Shown here: positions 1 to 14,984 of the stretch, one piece after another
Layout: each line of letters begins with the position of its first letter
Position numbering within the stretch: position 1 is the first letter of the stretch
NCBI RefSeq assembly: GCF_027887165.1
Contig: NC_077233.1
Span: 228,370,872 to 228,434,871, forward strand
Source of the DNA: Monodelphis domestica
Lineage: Eukaryota > Chordata > Mammalia > Didelphimorphia > Didelphidae
Length of the DNA stretch: 64,000 nt
Direction: 5' to 3'
Notes under the pieces: model-generated
The model's database searches: none
The model's input: only the letters and a program-made list of their open reading frames with translations
What the model was told of the DNA's origin: nothing
Position numbers and translations under genes: made by a program

Positions 1-295
1 CCTTATGTGTCTCTGTCTCTCCTGACACTTAACAAAGTGCCAAAAGCAGAGGCCTTAATAAATATTGGATAACTAAAAGTGAAATTAATTTCTAAGCATG
101 ATAGGAACAGGATTAGAAATTGTGTTTTTAGTAGGATTAACCCGTCAGCAAGATGTAGGATGAATTGAAATGGAAATGATAAGAGCAGAAATACCACTTA
201 GGAGGTTATTGTAGCAGCAAAGCCAAGAGCCTGAATCAAAGAGACAGTAGTGAGAACAAAAGTTTTGTTCAGATTTGACAGGCATTGGAACTCAC

Positions 296-380
296 CAGAA
301 TCGACTGAGATGTTAAGCACAACAAATGGATACTGGTGCCGATTATATAAATGGTAGACTTCATTCACTATTCTGGAAAT
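296..380 (-). CDS. PMS2: PMS2 exon 9
   Basis: 85 nt encode [20 protein letters not shown] followed by VLNISVDS. The acceptor is CTATAG and the donor GTGAGT. Exons 10-15 are expected to the left of the window. Confidence 0.94.
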
Positions 381-3300
381 CTATAGAAAGAATAAAGTTT
401 AATAATGGTTATAAATATTTTGTTTTCTTTTATATTATAGTAACATGTTACTCTAGTCAATCAAAACAATCTTAGAACTACAAAATATTAGAGCTTGAAG
501 AATCCTTAGAGATCATCTTTTTTTTTTTCTTAAACCTTCCATCTTGGAGTCAATACTGTGTATTTGCTCCAAGGCAGAAGAGTGGTGAGGGCTAGGCAAT
601 GGAGGTCAAGTGACTTGTCCAGGGTCACACAGCTGGGGTTAGAGATCATCTTATTTAAAAGACTGCAAACTATTACCTATGAGTCAAATCCAGCCCTCTC
701 CCTATTCTGGAACAGCCAACAGGTCAAATCTGGCATGATGCCTGCTTTTGTATGGCCCATAAGCTAAGAATGTTTTTACATTTTACAGAATTTAACATTA
801 TTTTTAAGTGTAAAAAAATATCCTTAGCTCCTAGATCAAGCCAAAACTGGTGGTGGATTGAATATGGCCTCCTATCTGCCAGGTCCTGAATTAGTCTCAG
901 ATTCTTATTTTATACAAGAGGAACTGAGGGTCCAGAAAAATTAAAATGATAGATTTTTTTGGAAAATACTATTTTCCAATGATGAATACTAAAATGAAAT
1001 GAAACAATAAACATTTGTGCTGTGAGCACTAGAATAAATAAATTTCTAGATCTTTACATTTACTTATTTAAAATAAACTCACTATGTCCCAGAGTTTCAG
1101 TAAGATACAGACACTATATACACACAACCGGAAAATAGTTAAGAAATTATATAAAAATATCTTTTCTTTTTTTTTTTTAAACATTCTTAACCTCAATGAC
1201 CAGGGAAGCCTGATCTCAGGAGTAAGAGGTCAGCTCAGAAACTCAGGTGCCTCAAAGTAAAGACCAGGAAGGGTTAACTGCCCAACCAAAAATGCAACAA
1301 AGGGCAGAGCCTAACCCTAATACAAAGGACCAATTCAGAAACTAAAGGGGAAAATGAGTAAATCAAAGAAAACATTAACTACTATAAAAATTTATTGCAA
1401 ATCTAGAGATCTCTCCAAGGAAAAAAATAACTCCATAGTAACTGCAAACAGAGACTTAAAGGAAAAAATTGGTTTTCCTTTACATTACATTACTTTAATA
1501 ACTATAAGAAGAAATGAAAGGAGAGATAAAAAATTAAATAAAAGCTCTGGAGGGCTCAGAAGAAAAAGTGGTAAGCCTTACCCAAGAAATGGAATCTCTG
1601 AGAATGCCAATAAACCAAACAAGGCAACAAAAATTTATTAGAAATTTACTTTATACAGGTAGTTTTCAAAGGAAGAAATAAAAACTATCAAAAATTGCTC
1701 TAAATCATTAATAGAGAGATGTAAATTAAAACAACTTTGAGATATACAACCTCACACCTATCAGATTGACTAAGATGATACAATACTCAAAAAAGCAGGT
1801 GATGAAGCATGAAGCTTGCCTTCTTACAGAGGATAAACACAAGGTGCAGAAAGAGAAATATACTTTTGAACATGGCCACCATGTAGTTTTGCTCTTGTTG
1901 TCTATGTGTATTTGTTACAAGGATTTTTTATTCCTCTTCCCCCAAGTTTTTACTGAGTGGGACGGGATCAAGAGGTTAGTAACAGTGATTCAAAAAGAAA
2001 ATAAAGTCACTGTAATATTTTTTAAATGCACAGAAGAGGACAGAAGGAAGTTTGAAGTAGGTTAGCTCTGAAAGTAATGAGTAGAATTTATTATATAAAT
2101 ACATATGCATAAGAGGAGTATGAAAAAGCATGTATTAAATACAGATTTATGATTTCATATAGAATCAACTTTTTGTGTCCTGCTCTGTGTGGCAATGCTC
2201 CTTTTTCAGTGTTTAAGTACAGAATTTTTTTTCTTTAAATAGAGACTGCCTTGGGAAACCATAGTATTTATAAAATTAGAATTCCTCAAAAGTATAGAAG
2301 ATGGTCACTTGTCAAGAATGTCATAAAGAAGTTGGAGGCAGCATGTGGTACAAAACAAAGACCACTCACTGGTTTTAGAATCAGAGATCCTGGATTCAAA
2401 TTTCAACTCTGAAGCATATAATCTTCATGAGTTTGCACTAATCAATTAACCTACTGGGGTCTCAGTTTCTTCATCTATAAAATGAGAAAGATGGACTAGA
2501 TGGTCTTTGAGGGCCAATCCAAGTCTAGATTTATGATCTAATAAATAAATAATGTCCCAACTCTAAATGAAATGATGTGAAAGTTTAGTATACAATTGTC
2601 CCTTGCTATATCTTAGTTCACTTACTGTGGCTTCACTGTATCTATCGCAGGTTTAAAAAAAAATCTAATTCTGTATTGTGGAGTTCTTGCAGTACTGTAC
2701 ACAATGAAAATGCAGTTTGCTACTACCACTTGTGCAAGGTTGCCATTGTGCACAGTACACTATTGGCTGAAAGGCGACCAACCATAGTGCTGTGTTCTGT
2801 ATCCGGGGCGCTGACTGGCTCTGTTTATGAGAGCATGGGAAAGGTTAATAAAAGTGTGGAAAAGATTTATAGAAGAGTGGGAAGGGTTTATAAAGTCTTA
2901 AAATATATATGTGTATATATATATATATATAAAAATTATAAAATAAACATAACGCTGCTATTTCATGGATTTTCACCTGTCATGGGGGGTGGGGGGGTGT
3001 CCTCTGGAATGGACTCCCATGATAGGTAAGGGATCACTGTAGTTCCATTTTAATTTTCATTAGTAATTAATATAAATATATAATAGCAGTATAGTGTATA
3101 TAGAAAAGTACAGAACTTTGTCTCTCTAGCCTTAACTTCTCTTTTTGTAAAATGAATATAATACACTGGCTACTTCAAAGGGATGTTGTGGGGAAAGTAC
3201 TCTGTAAACCTTAAAATGATATTGAAAAGCTAACTGTAGAGGATCTCTAGAAGAATGCAAATCCTTATAATGGATGACATGGAATGAAATTTCTGGATAG

Positions 3301-6300
3301 TTACAATAGGCAGTTTATAGGGAATTTACTATATCAGAACTTTTGAATATCAAAAGTGACATAAAATACCGAGTGGGGAAAAAAGAGGAATTAAAGGCAA
3401 ATATACATACATTTACATACACATATGTGTAAAATTATAAGTATATGTGTATACAAACACACATAAAAAACCAGTATCTGCTAGTAATTTTACCTTTGCA
3501 GGATCACAAGGCCGTTGATTGATAAAGAAAAACTGTCTTTCTGTTGTACTCCTTCCAACACCATGGTCAGAACGGGAAACAAAACCTGAAATACTATTTT
3601 ATATTAATATGATAAGGGTTGGGATCCAGAATACAGAGAGTAATTAGTCAACATATATTCAGTTTGACAAATATTTATTAGATATTTAGTAAGTGCAAAA
3701 TATGGTTATATTATATATATATAATATATATATTATATATTATAATAATTTTAAAATGTTTTTAAAAGTTCCCAGTTTCCTCCCTTCCCATTTTCCCCTC
3801 CTCTAAATCTAGTGAAATGTTATAGATAAACTCTATTCTTCTTGGAAAAACAGGAAACAAACTGCTTCTAGTAATTCTATAAGATTTGCATTATATATCT
3901 TATTTACTCATAATTTTATTTGGTTCCCTTCTCATCTGTTCTATTCACCTCCAAAATATACTCACATTCCCAATGCTTCTAGCTACTAAAAAAATTTTAT
4001 TCAAGCCTATCTTCCAGAGTTACTTTTATTTCATCTTTAGCAAATAACTTTATCACATTAATGCAATAACTGTTAATTAGTTATTTGTGTTTTTAATAGA
4101 AATACCAAAGGAAATGTTTAATGACAGAATTTTATATATTAATGTGAAATTAAATTCATTAGCCTATCATTAATTGATTTTCATGTTCCATATCAATCTC
4201 AACAGATAATTTCATCTCTTACTCTAGTGAAAGAACTGAGACCATCATTTACTCTCAACTTCTTTCATTTCAAAATGTCTATATCTTTAACCACCATTTT
4301 TTATTTCCCTCCTATCTCGGAAAAAAATATAAGTCTACTTCCTATTCAAGGATAACCCTTCTACTTTTGTCCTTGATCCCATTCCCTCTTGGCTCTCTAG
4401 GATCTTGTTTCATTAATTACTTCCCTCTCTTAAATTATTAATATCTTCTTTCTTTGGTTCTTTACTATTCACCCATATAAGCACACTTAGGGACTGCAAT
4501 CACCAAAACTAAACCAATTTTCTTCCCTATCCAAACTCTCTTTTGAATCTTTCTTATAAACTTTGTATTCTGTGCCTGGGCGGAGGGGGTGGGGGGGGGG
4601 GGGATGACTCATTAGTGCAGAACTGAGCTGTGGTTTGAAAAGGATTCTGACCCATAAAATATATAAACCCTGTGATATCTCACTGGGAGAATCCAGAGAA
4701 AGAATCCTGTTCTTCCAGCCCAACCCTTACTATATGATTTTGCTTATCTTTTTCTCTTCTTGGCAAAGACGTAAGGCATAACAAAGGTAGAGTGCTACAT
4801 TCAGGCTGAAGAAGTCTCTGTAGCAGTTGATGTTTTCTTTGTTACAAGGCAAAGTTCAAATTTAAAAGATTTAAGATTTATAATCAACACAGTAGCCAAC
4901 ATGATTCCATGAGGCCTATTACCCATCCTGACAGAGAGATGGACTCAGGATGTAAAATGAGACAGCTATTTTCTGGACATGTCCAATGTGGGAATTTGTT
5001 CTGCTTGACTATGCATATTTGTTAAAAGAGTTTTGTTTCCTTTTTTTTTTCAAGGCAGGTAGAGGTAAAAGGGAGAGAAAATACCTTTTTATTAACTGAA
5101 AAAAATCTAATTTAGTTTAAAACAAAGCAATTCCAAGGAGGTGGAAGATAGTGATTCATGTATCTATATACAGAAATTGCTATGATATAGAAAAAAAAGG
5201 CATCAATAAAACTTATTTTCAAAAGAAATAAGTTTGAGTTTGAGGAAAGACCGGAATATTCAAGCAAAAAAGAAATCAAACATGTTATAAAACCACTTGT
5301 ACATTCTTCTGTTATTCTAAAATAATTCTGTTAGTAAATGTTATATATGACAATATATTTTAAAATTCTCTTAATCATTTATTACTTAAAACATTCACTG
5401 AGGCTATAAAATCAGGAGAAAAACTGAATATATGCCAAATTATATAGGACAAAGAAACTTCTTTTACTTCTGTTCATGTTTATAGTTAAACATCTAGTTC
5501 CTTATAGCATTTTCCTTAAATTCTTTCCTCAGCAGCAATATCACTGACAATTTTATACAATTCCCAAATCATTATTTTGCCCTTGAAAAACCTAATTAAA
5601 TAACAAAAAAGGGAATCAACTAGGAAAAGATTTTTAGTTACTTACTTACCTAAAGAGATTATGTAGTGCATCATTACAGTTAATACCAAACTCTTCACAA
5701 ATTGATTCACTAGGGGGCAGCTGCACAAAGGGAATGAGGCTTTGCAACTGAAAGAAATCAAAGTTCATTGTTAGCTTTATGATTTATTTATGAAACAGCA
5801 TTGGGGTTTTTTAACCCTTTTTCTTCCTCTCTAAAGTTTTATTAAACTATGTTAAGAAAACAAGGAAACTTACAAACAGTGATTCTAATCATACTCCTGA
5901 GAAATAGTTGAAAAACTGGAAAATTCAGGCCATTGCATTTACTGGACAAACAAAATTTCTGAGTAGGAACAGAAAGATATGGTTTTCTTTATATCAAGAA
6001 AGGACAAAATAGCTTTTTGTTTTCCCAAACAAGCAATGATTCTAATTCAACTAATCTGAGTAGGAGATGTGTAAGAATATTAAATTGCTAGAATTTTTTT
6101 TTAAAAAACACTGATTCCAAAAGGGCAAAAAAAACCTACCACAACTGTAGGAGTCAGCAACAATATAACTTGCTGGGCAATTATTACCTGTTTTTGTCCA
6201 AACACTGCTCCAATATTTTCCTTTATTGTAGAATTTCCATTTGTGCCTACAATAGTCTGTCGTTTTCCTTGTCCAATCTGATTGGTGCAGTTTATTCGAA

Positions 6301-9300
6301 TACCTGTTGAAATGATACAGTATGCTTGTAATACCTGTACCATTTTGGTGAACTCCTGGTTAAAAACAAAGAACAAAAAGAGCAAAAAAAATCTCTCAAT
6401 CACTTATAGTAATTGGGAAACCATATTATAACCATTGTTCAACAGTTATAATAATCTACTTAAAGTTATCAAAACTGTTGTTCTTGAGTCATATTTTAGT
6501 CAGATCCAGTTCTTCATAATCCCTTTTGGGGTTTTCTTGGCAAAGATGTTGAAGCAGTTTGCTACTTCCTTCTCCAGCTCACTTTACAGAAAAGGAAACT
6601 GAAGCAAATAGGGTAAAGTGACTTGCCCAGGGTCATGCAACTAGCAACTGGCTGAGTCCACATTTGAATTCATATCTTCCTGACTCCAATTTTGGTACTC
6701 TATCCAATGTGCCACCTAGCTGCCCAATTATCAAAATATTTTAGCAAAAAAGAATTGCTCCTGACTGTTAGGAAACCTTAAACATAGAGAATAACCTAAC
6801 TGAAGACACAAAGAACTCAATTACAGCATAAAATGGAATCCAAGATTTTTGGCTCCCATATTCCTCTAGTTGGTATTAACATGGTTGCTTTTACAATGAG
6901 ATATTCCTAAATAAATACATGATTCTTTTGTTCACAATAAGTACAACATGTAAAATTTAGGTACAAGTTAGCCTCCTATAAATTATTTTACATACTTTAA
7001 AAAATTTATCTATATGTTTAATGCATGATCATTCACTTAATTTTCATTCAATTTTATGAAGGATTTAGTTCCCCAAAAATGAAGAATGCTCTTAAAATAA
7101 ATGTAAAGTAATTAGAAGATAAACTCTCCCAGAGATGGAAGATCCTAGGTTCAAATCTGGCCTCAGACACTTCCCAGCTGTGTGACCCTGCACAAGTCAC
7201 TTGACTCCCATTGCCTAGCCCTTACCACTCTTCTGCCTTGGAGCCAATACACAGTATTGTAAGGGTTTAAAAAAAAAAGGAGGAGGAGGAGGTGGAGGAG
7301 GAGGAGGAGAAAGAAGAGGAAGAGGGGGGAGGAGGGGGAGGAGGAGGAGGAGGAGAAGAAAAACTCTCAGAACCATAAAAAGTGAAAAAATATTATTTCT
7401 AGTTGATTCATTTGTTACACACATGTATGGGTATTCAATAACTACTTGATTTTTTTTTACTTTCTTTTATTTTTATTTTTTCAATTGCATGTAGAAATAA
7501 TTTTTCACAATTGTTTTCTGACATTTTGCAATCCAGATTCTCTCCCTCCCTTCTTCCCCTTGCCTTCCCCAAGGTGGTAAATGGTCTATTATTTATAGGT
7601 TATATCAGTACTTTCATGCAATATATATTTCATATTTCCCATTCTATGATAGAAGACATATCACACATACAATAAAAAACTCATGAAGGAAATAAAGTGA
7701 AAGATGTCAGACTTTGATTTGCAATCATATTCCAACTGTCCCTTCTTTGGCTGTGGATAGCATTTTTTACGAGTCCCTTGGAATTGTCTTGGGACCTAGT
7801 TTTGCTGATAATAGTTTAGTCCTTAAGATTTTTAACACAGTAATATCTGAAGGGGAGTAAAAGCTAAATAATTTTCAAAATAATTAAAATATAAGAAAAC
7901 ATGAATATTTTTACTATACTTGAATAAATGAATGAATGAATATATGATTAAGTATTTATTAACCACTTATTAAGTAATGGAAATACAAACACTTTTTTTT
8001 AAAAAACCCTTATCTTCTGTCTTATACAGCAAAAGAGTGGTAAGGGCTAAGCAATGGGGTTTAAGTGACTTGCTCAGGGTCATACAGGTAGGAAGTAACT
8101 GAAGCCAGATTTGAAACCAAGACCTCCCATCTCTGGGCCTGGCTCTCAATCCATTGAGCCACTCAGCTGCCCCTTACAAATAGCTCTTTTTAAAAAAAAA
8201 AAACCTTCCTTCTGTCTCAGAATTGATACAAGCATCGATTCCAAGGTAGAAGAGCAGTGAGAATGCAATTGGGATTAAGTGACTTGCCCAGAGTCACACA
8301 GCTAGGAAGAATTTGAGGCCAGGTCTTGTACCCAGGTCTTCCCAACTCCAGATCTGATGTATCTACCCCACAAGTAACTTTTTAAAAAAGTTAAACAGTC
8401 AAACAGAAAAGCACAGTGGTAGATAGATGGCAAGATGGCCTAGATGGATATATGGCTAGATGAGATGTGACAGTCAACCAAGGTCTAGGGCCTGTTAATA
8501 AATATAGCAGGCTTATTTGCACTCATTTAATCACTAATCAATATAGCTAGGCCTTAGGACAGGAGTTTCTAACTAGAAGCATGCGCTCTAGAGATCCAAC
8601 TCAGGGTTGAAGGTGCTGGTTGAAGAAGAAAGAAGTGGGTGGGCACAGGTAGATGGAAAAATGCTTTGGGTAGACATCCCACTGACTAGCTATGAAGAAG
8701 ACAAAAGCACAAAGCACTCCCTCTACCTAAGTCCCACTAAGATGCCTCATAATGATTAGAATTTTTCAAAAGCAATGCCAGAAAATGAGAACACTAATAC
8801 ACTGCTGGTGGAGTTGTGAATTGATCCAACCATTCTGGAAGGCAATTTGGAATTATTCCTAAAGAGTTTTAAAAGATGCTTGCCCTTTGATCCAGCCATA
8901 GCACTACTAGGTTTGTACAAAAATATTCATAGCTGCTCTCTTTGTGGTGGCAAAAAATTGGAAAACGAGGGGATGCCCTTCAATTGGGGAATGGCTGAAT
9001 AAATTGTGGTATATGTTGGTGATGGAGTACTATTGTGCTAAAAGGAATAATAAAGTGGAGGAATTTCATGGAGACTGGAACGACCTCCAGGAAGTGATGC
9101 AGAGCGAGAGGAGCAGAACCAGGAGAACATTATACACAGAGACTGATACACTGTGGTACAATCGAACGTAATGGACTTTGCTACAGATGGCAATGCAATG
9201 ATCCAAGACAATCCTGAGGGACTTATGAGAAAGGAAGCTATCTACCTCGAGAGAAATAACTGTAGGAGTAGAAACGCAGAAGGAAAACATTTGATTTTTT

Positions 9301-12300
9301 CACTTGTTTATATGGGTATTGGATGTGGGGTTTTGGTTTTTAAAAGATTATTACAAAAATGAATAATATGGAAATGGATATTGAGTGATAATACATGTAT
9401 AACCCAGTGGTATTGCTTGTCAGCTCTGGGAGGGGGGATGGAAAGAATATAAACCATGTAACCATGGAGAAATACTTAAAAAAAAAAAAAAGCTATGCCA
9501 GAAGAGCACTAGTTCTGGTATATCCTATTGAGTTATATAGGGACTGAGTATGGGCCTAGTAACAGACTATTTCCTGAGTCTACAATTTGGAAAGACTTAT
9601 TTCCACAAAGCTGGGCATTGGGTGATGATTTTATCTTGGTTATTACACATATATGCTTAATATAATGAAAACCTTTTTTAAAAAATCAGGGTCTTAGGAG
9701 CAGTGAGGTGGCTCAGTGGATTGAGAGCCAGGTCTAGAGATAGGAGGTCCTGGATCCAAATCTGACCTCAGACTTGTCTGAGCAGTGTGACCCTGGGCAA
9801 ATGACTTAAGCCCCACTGCCCACCCCTTACCACTCTTCTGCCTTGGAATCAGTATACATTATTGATTCTAAGATGGAAGATAAGGGTTTAAGAAAAAACA
9901 GGGTCTTTAATTCATTATACCTTTTTAATATTGCGTTGAAATTCTTTATATCGTACAGGAAGAGTAGAAAACAATTGCTGTACACTGACAGTTGTTCCTT
10001 GTGGTCGGGGATAAGGAATCTTTTGAACAATTTTCCCATTGTGATCAAAGACCAGTCGAGTTCCAATTGTAGCAGATTTATGACAAGTTGAGATCATAAC
10101 ATCACTGTAAAAGAAAAGACATGACCAAAAGCAGTTCTTCCCAGAATAAATAATATTTACAGTTTCAGACAATAGGTTATAACAGTTGTTTTTATACCTG
10201 CCCCACCACCTTTCCTGTTAGCTAATATTTCACAAAATCTCTTAACAAAAGATGATCTACTCTGAGACAGATACACCATCGCAGATAAATGTTATGTTAT
10301 ATGAAACATACCACAAATACTCAGGGTTTTGACAGATAAGAATTCATACTATGTAAAGTTTGGTCTTATCTTTTTTTAAATGGAAGAGATTGGGGCAGGA
10401 AATAGGTCTGTTATCAATTAGGAAAAGAAAGCTGTTATCTTCTTTGCCATCATGACAACTGTAAATAATTTTCCATTTGTAAAAAATAGACTCGAATACA
10501 GGACTACAATCCCCACAAACCTTTCCTCCACTTCCCCAAAATGCTTTGTAATCTCACGGGAATTCTGAGGTGGGCCGAGATAGAGGAAGGATTTAAGCTG
10601 GTGGCAAAGGTTTTTGGGTCTTCTTTTGGACTTCCGTTTTGGAGCAGATGTGTCTCTTCCGTGATGTGAGGTTTTCTGGCCTGGGTCTCTGGCCTGGGCA
10701 CGTGTTTTTTCTTATTCTGTATTTTCTTTAATCTTTAACCTTTAATGAACCTCTAAAAAAAATATAATACTCCTTGCAGAGAGAAACTAATTTCTACCTG
10801 CCTCAGTCTCCCCATATTCCTAAATTTTAATCTTTACACATTTATCATGGAATTGCAAAGAACTAGTCTTATGGTTCATAAACTTATATGAAAAGTTCTT
10901 TTTTCCTTAGTCCCCAACCTTTTTAAATATGAAAACCAATATACATGTATTTCTGACAAATCAAAGCCAGTTCATCAGATTAGTTTTTGGTTTTTTTTTT
11001 AATCCTTACCCTCCATCTTAGAATCAATACTGTGTATTGGTTCCAAGGCAGAAGAGTGGTAAGGGCTAGGCAATGGGGGTTAAGTGACTTGCCCAGGGTC
11101 ATACAGCTAGGAAGTGTCTGAGGCCAGATTTGAACCTAGGACCTCCTGTGTCTAGGCCTGGCTCTCAATCCACTGAGCTACCCAGCTAATGAATTAAAAA
11201 TCTTTTTTTTTTTACAAAGGATTAAAAAATTGTGAAACAAGCTGGAGTTCAAGATTTCCATATGATTATTAATTACATGCTTCCTTTAATAAAAATAATA
11301 TAATTCTGGAATGTTAGAACTCCTAACTCCTTACATTTTTCATGGGAAAGAGGGAATCTCAATTATTATGTTTTATTTACATTCACCATTTGACAGATGC
11401 ATGTTTTATTCAAAAGTCTAACCAATTAAGCATGATGGTTATTTTTCTAAAATGTACAACCAAAGAAGAAACTTGACCAGTGAACCATAACAATAAAAAC
11501 TACCAGAAAATCATGGAGTACAATTCAGCTTAATTTTTTAAAATTTACAACTAAATTTTGCTACTAGTTTCTCATCCAGAACATCTGGATAGGAAGGAAT
11601 ATTACTCTTAAAACTGTCAGATCTGATAAAGAATATCAAGGAAAATAATGAAAAAAAAATGTGAAGGAAGGTGGCTTAGCAGTCCCAGATCTTAAACTGT
11701 ACTATAAAGCAGTGGTCATCAAAACAATGTGGTACTGGCTAAGAGACAGAAGGAATAGACTAGGGATAAATGACCTCAGCAAGCTAGTGTTCGATAAACC
11801 CAGACTCCAGCCTTTGGGATAAGAACTGATTATATGACAAAAACTGCTGAGAAAATTGGAAAACAGTATGGGAAAAATCAGGTTTAGATCAACATCTTAC
11901 ACCCTACACCAAGATAAATTCAAAATGGGTAAATGACTTAAATATAAAGAGTGAAATCATAAAAAACTGTCAGATCTGCCTCTAGTTCCATGTCATGTCC
12001 CTACTAATCATTATCTTTTGAGAGCAAATTTCTTTACTTTTCCAAGAGATTTTTTAAAAACCCTTGCTTTCTATCGTAGAATGGATATTAAAAATTCTTT
12101 CCAAGGCAGATGAGCAGTAAGGTTTGGACAACTAGGGTTAAATGACTTGTGCAGGGTCATACAGCTAGGAAATGTCCAAGGCTACATTTAAACCTTAGAC
12201 TTCCTGCCTCCAGGTCTGGTTCTCTGTCTACTGAGCCATCTAGCTTCTCCTCTTCCAAAGAGATTTAATATATCATACCATTGATGTTGTCTGCATGAAT

Positions 12301-14890
12301 CACTGGGGTTCTCATATCCCATTCTAAGAAATTGTCAAAAATGCAGAAATACTGTCTACCCTTATAGCTTTTCTGGTCATTTTCTCATAAGATTAAGAGA
12401 AATCTTACCCACAGAGGACTATGGGCATGACTAATTCTTGGAACTCCCAGCACTTCATCTTTATTCATTAACAAAGGCACTACAACTTGCTCCTCCTTTA
12501 TGGACTTCATATTCTGCTATCAACAAGCATTTATTAGATACTTCTATTATGCCAGGAACAATTCTAGAGATATAAAAATAATGTAAGAAAAGGAACCTTT
12601 TCTTAAAGAATTTATATTTTCTCAGGAGAAGAACAGGAACAATATAAAACAAAAAGATATACAGAATCAACATGAGGTAATTTGGGGGGAGGAGAGGGAT
12701 TAAGAAAGGCCTATCATGGACCAATTAGGTAGTTCAGTAGATAGAGAGCCAGGCCTGAAGAAGGGAGATCCCGGATTCAAATTTGGCCCCAGATGTATGA
12801 CCCTGGGCAGTCACTTAAACTCAAATGCCTAGCCCTTACCACTCTTCTGCCTTGGAACTGAAACCCACTATCAATTCTAAGACAGAAGATAAGGATTTAA
12901 AAAAAGAAAAAGTAAAAAAAGATCTATCATAGGAGAAAGCATATGAGATGGACTTTGAAGAAAGCTAAGGACTCTAGGAGGTTGACTACAAGAGAGAAGA
13001 CACTCCAGGAATGTAGGGCAGCTTATGCAAAGGCAGAGAGAGATTAAAGGGGTACAATGGCATGCGTGAGCCACAGCAAGTAGATCAGATGACTAGGATA
13101 TAGTGTGGGAAAATGAATAATATAATAAGCCTGGAAAGGAAGCCTGAAGCTAGATTTTAAAGAGCTTTAATTGCCAAACAAAAGTGTCTGTGTTTTATTC
13201 TAGAGATAATAAGAGGCCACTCACTAGATCTTTTTGAACAGAAGAATGTGAAATGGCTTTAGGAATATCAATTTGATTATTCTATGGAGAATGGATTGAA
13301 GAGGAGAGACTCAAGGCAGGGAGACTAAGAGGTTTATCACTGTAGCCCAGACCTTACTAGACTTTATGTTTTAGAAATCCAGTACTCTTTACTAAGGGAA
13401 TGTCCATCAACTGGAGAATTGCTGAATGTTTTAATATATGATTCTGACAGAATACTACTGTGAAATAAGAAAAGTTGAGCAGGTTGATTTTAGAAAAACA
13501 TGGAAAGACTGGCATGAAATAATGAAGAGTAAAATGAACAGAATCAAGAAAAGTTTTGTAATGTAACAGCAATATTGTTCAAAGAGCAAATATGAAGGAC
13601 TAAGTATTTCTGAGTTACATGACTATTTGAATCAACCACAAAGGACTTATGAAGAAGGATCTAATCCACCTCCAGAAAAAGAAGTGATGTATGGAATTAT
13701 GTATTACATAATTTCATATATATGTCTTTGTCAAATATTGGCTTCTCTAGTGCACGTTGGAAAGGAAGGGAAGAAAAAACTTAGAACTTAAATGTAACTT
13801 TAAAAATTTGGCTTTACATATATAAAGAGTGTAAACCTTAAAATTTCTTAGATTTATGAATGTTGGAAATTTCACCATTGGGAAATTTCATACTTGAAAA
13901 AATTTCCTACTGATAGTAAGAACTCTATTGGAATGTGAAACCCCTTGGCATGGGAGGATTCTTCTCCTCCCTACTTAAGACTACTTTAGGACAGAAACCT
14001 TTTGCTAAACAATGGAAAGGGCTTTGACCTATGCTTAAGCATAGAACAGGAAGTTCTTTGAGTCATGATTGATTTTAGAATTGATGCAATAGAGATACTT
14101 GGAATGACAGAACCAGGTCTTGGAACTTACAATTTCCACCCTACTCAGTCTAACAGGATTTAGGAAGGGCTGTAGCATAGATCAAGATTTAACTATTTGA
14201 GAATATGACCTACAACAGACATGTGCAAAGGAAACAGACCTCTGGGTGGTCCTGGGTTAAGCTAGAGCCACCATTGGCACAGGGGAGACATCGACAGTGA
14301 TTGGTAGATGTGAGAACTGAGGGGAGGGGACTTAGATGGTTTCCTTAAAGATAGCAGGGTCTGAGGAGAGAAGGAGGAGGTTTTGCTCTGAGCGAGGTGG
14401 CTCTGAAGGAGGACTGAGGAGGGCTCTGTTGGAGGACTAGGAGAGAAGCCTGGCTCTGAAGGAGGAGAATTCTCTGGAAACATTTCTTGAAAGGAGGCTC
14501 TCTTGAAGGTGGAGCCTGAGGTTGGCATGAGAAGCCTTACCTAGAGAGATCTTGGGTGAGTGATAAAACCAACTGACTGATTTATTCATTCTTATTCCTT
14601 TCTTACTTTCTCTCTTTTTCTATTGATTAATCAGTGTATTATAAATTAAATTTCTCTATAAAACCCAGTTGGCTTGGGCATATTCATAAATTGGGAATAT
14701 ATTCCCTGGCGACCATCTTATATTTATATAAAACCAAGACACAGTAGAAAACATATTTCAGCGGACATAATTGATATATATATATTTCCCTTGCTCCCAA
14801 ACATTTTAATTATCACAGTTTATGGCTCCCACTCTCTTATCTACAACTATTTAACACTCAAAACTATTTTAAATCTAACAAGAGTTAAAG

Positions 14891-14922
<32 letters not shown>

Positions 14923-14938
14923 ATATAGATATGGGGGG

Positions 14939-14984
<46 letters not shown>

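Noticed and set aside
9066-9290. Minus-strand frame over the 8.8-kb L1 piece
   Set aside because: Antisense shadow of the L1 ORF2 C-terminal text.
8784-9490. Possible host zinc-finger or exapted gene from 'VVAKNWK...GEWLNK' text
   Set aside because: The same block recurs at 27.6 and 38.6 kb with tails and target duplications; it is the common L1 ORF2 end.
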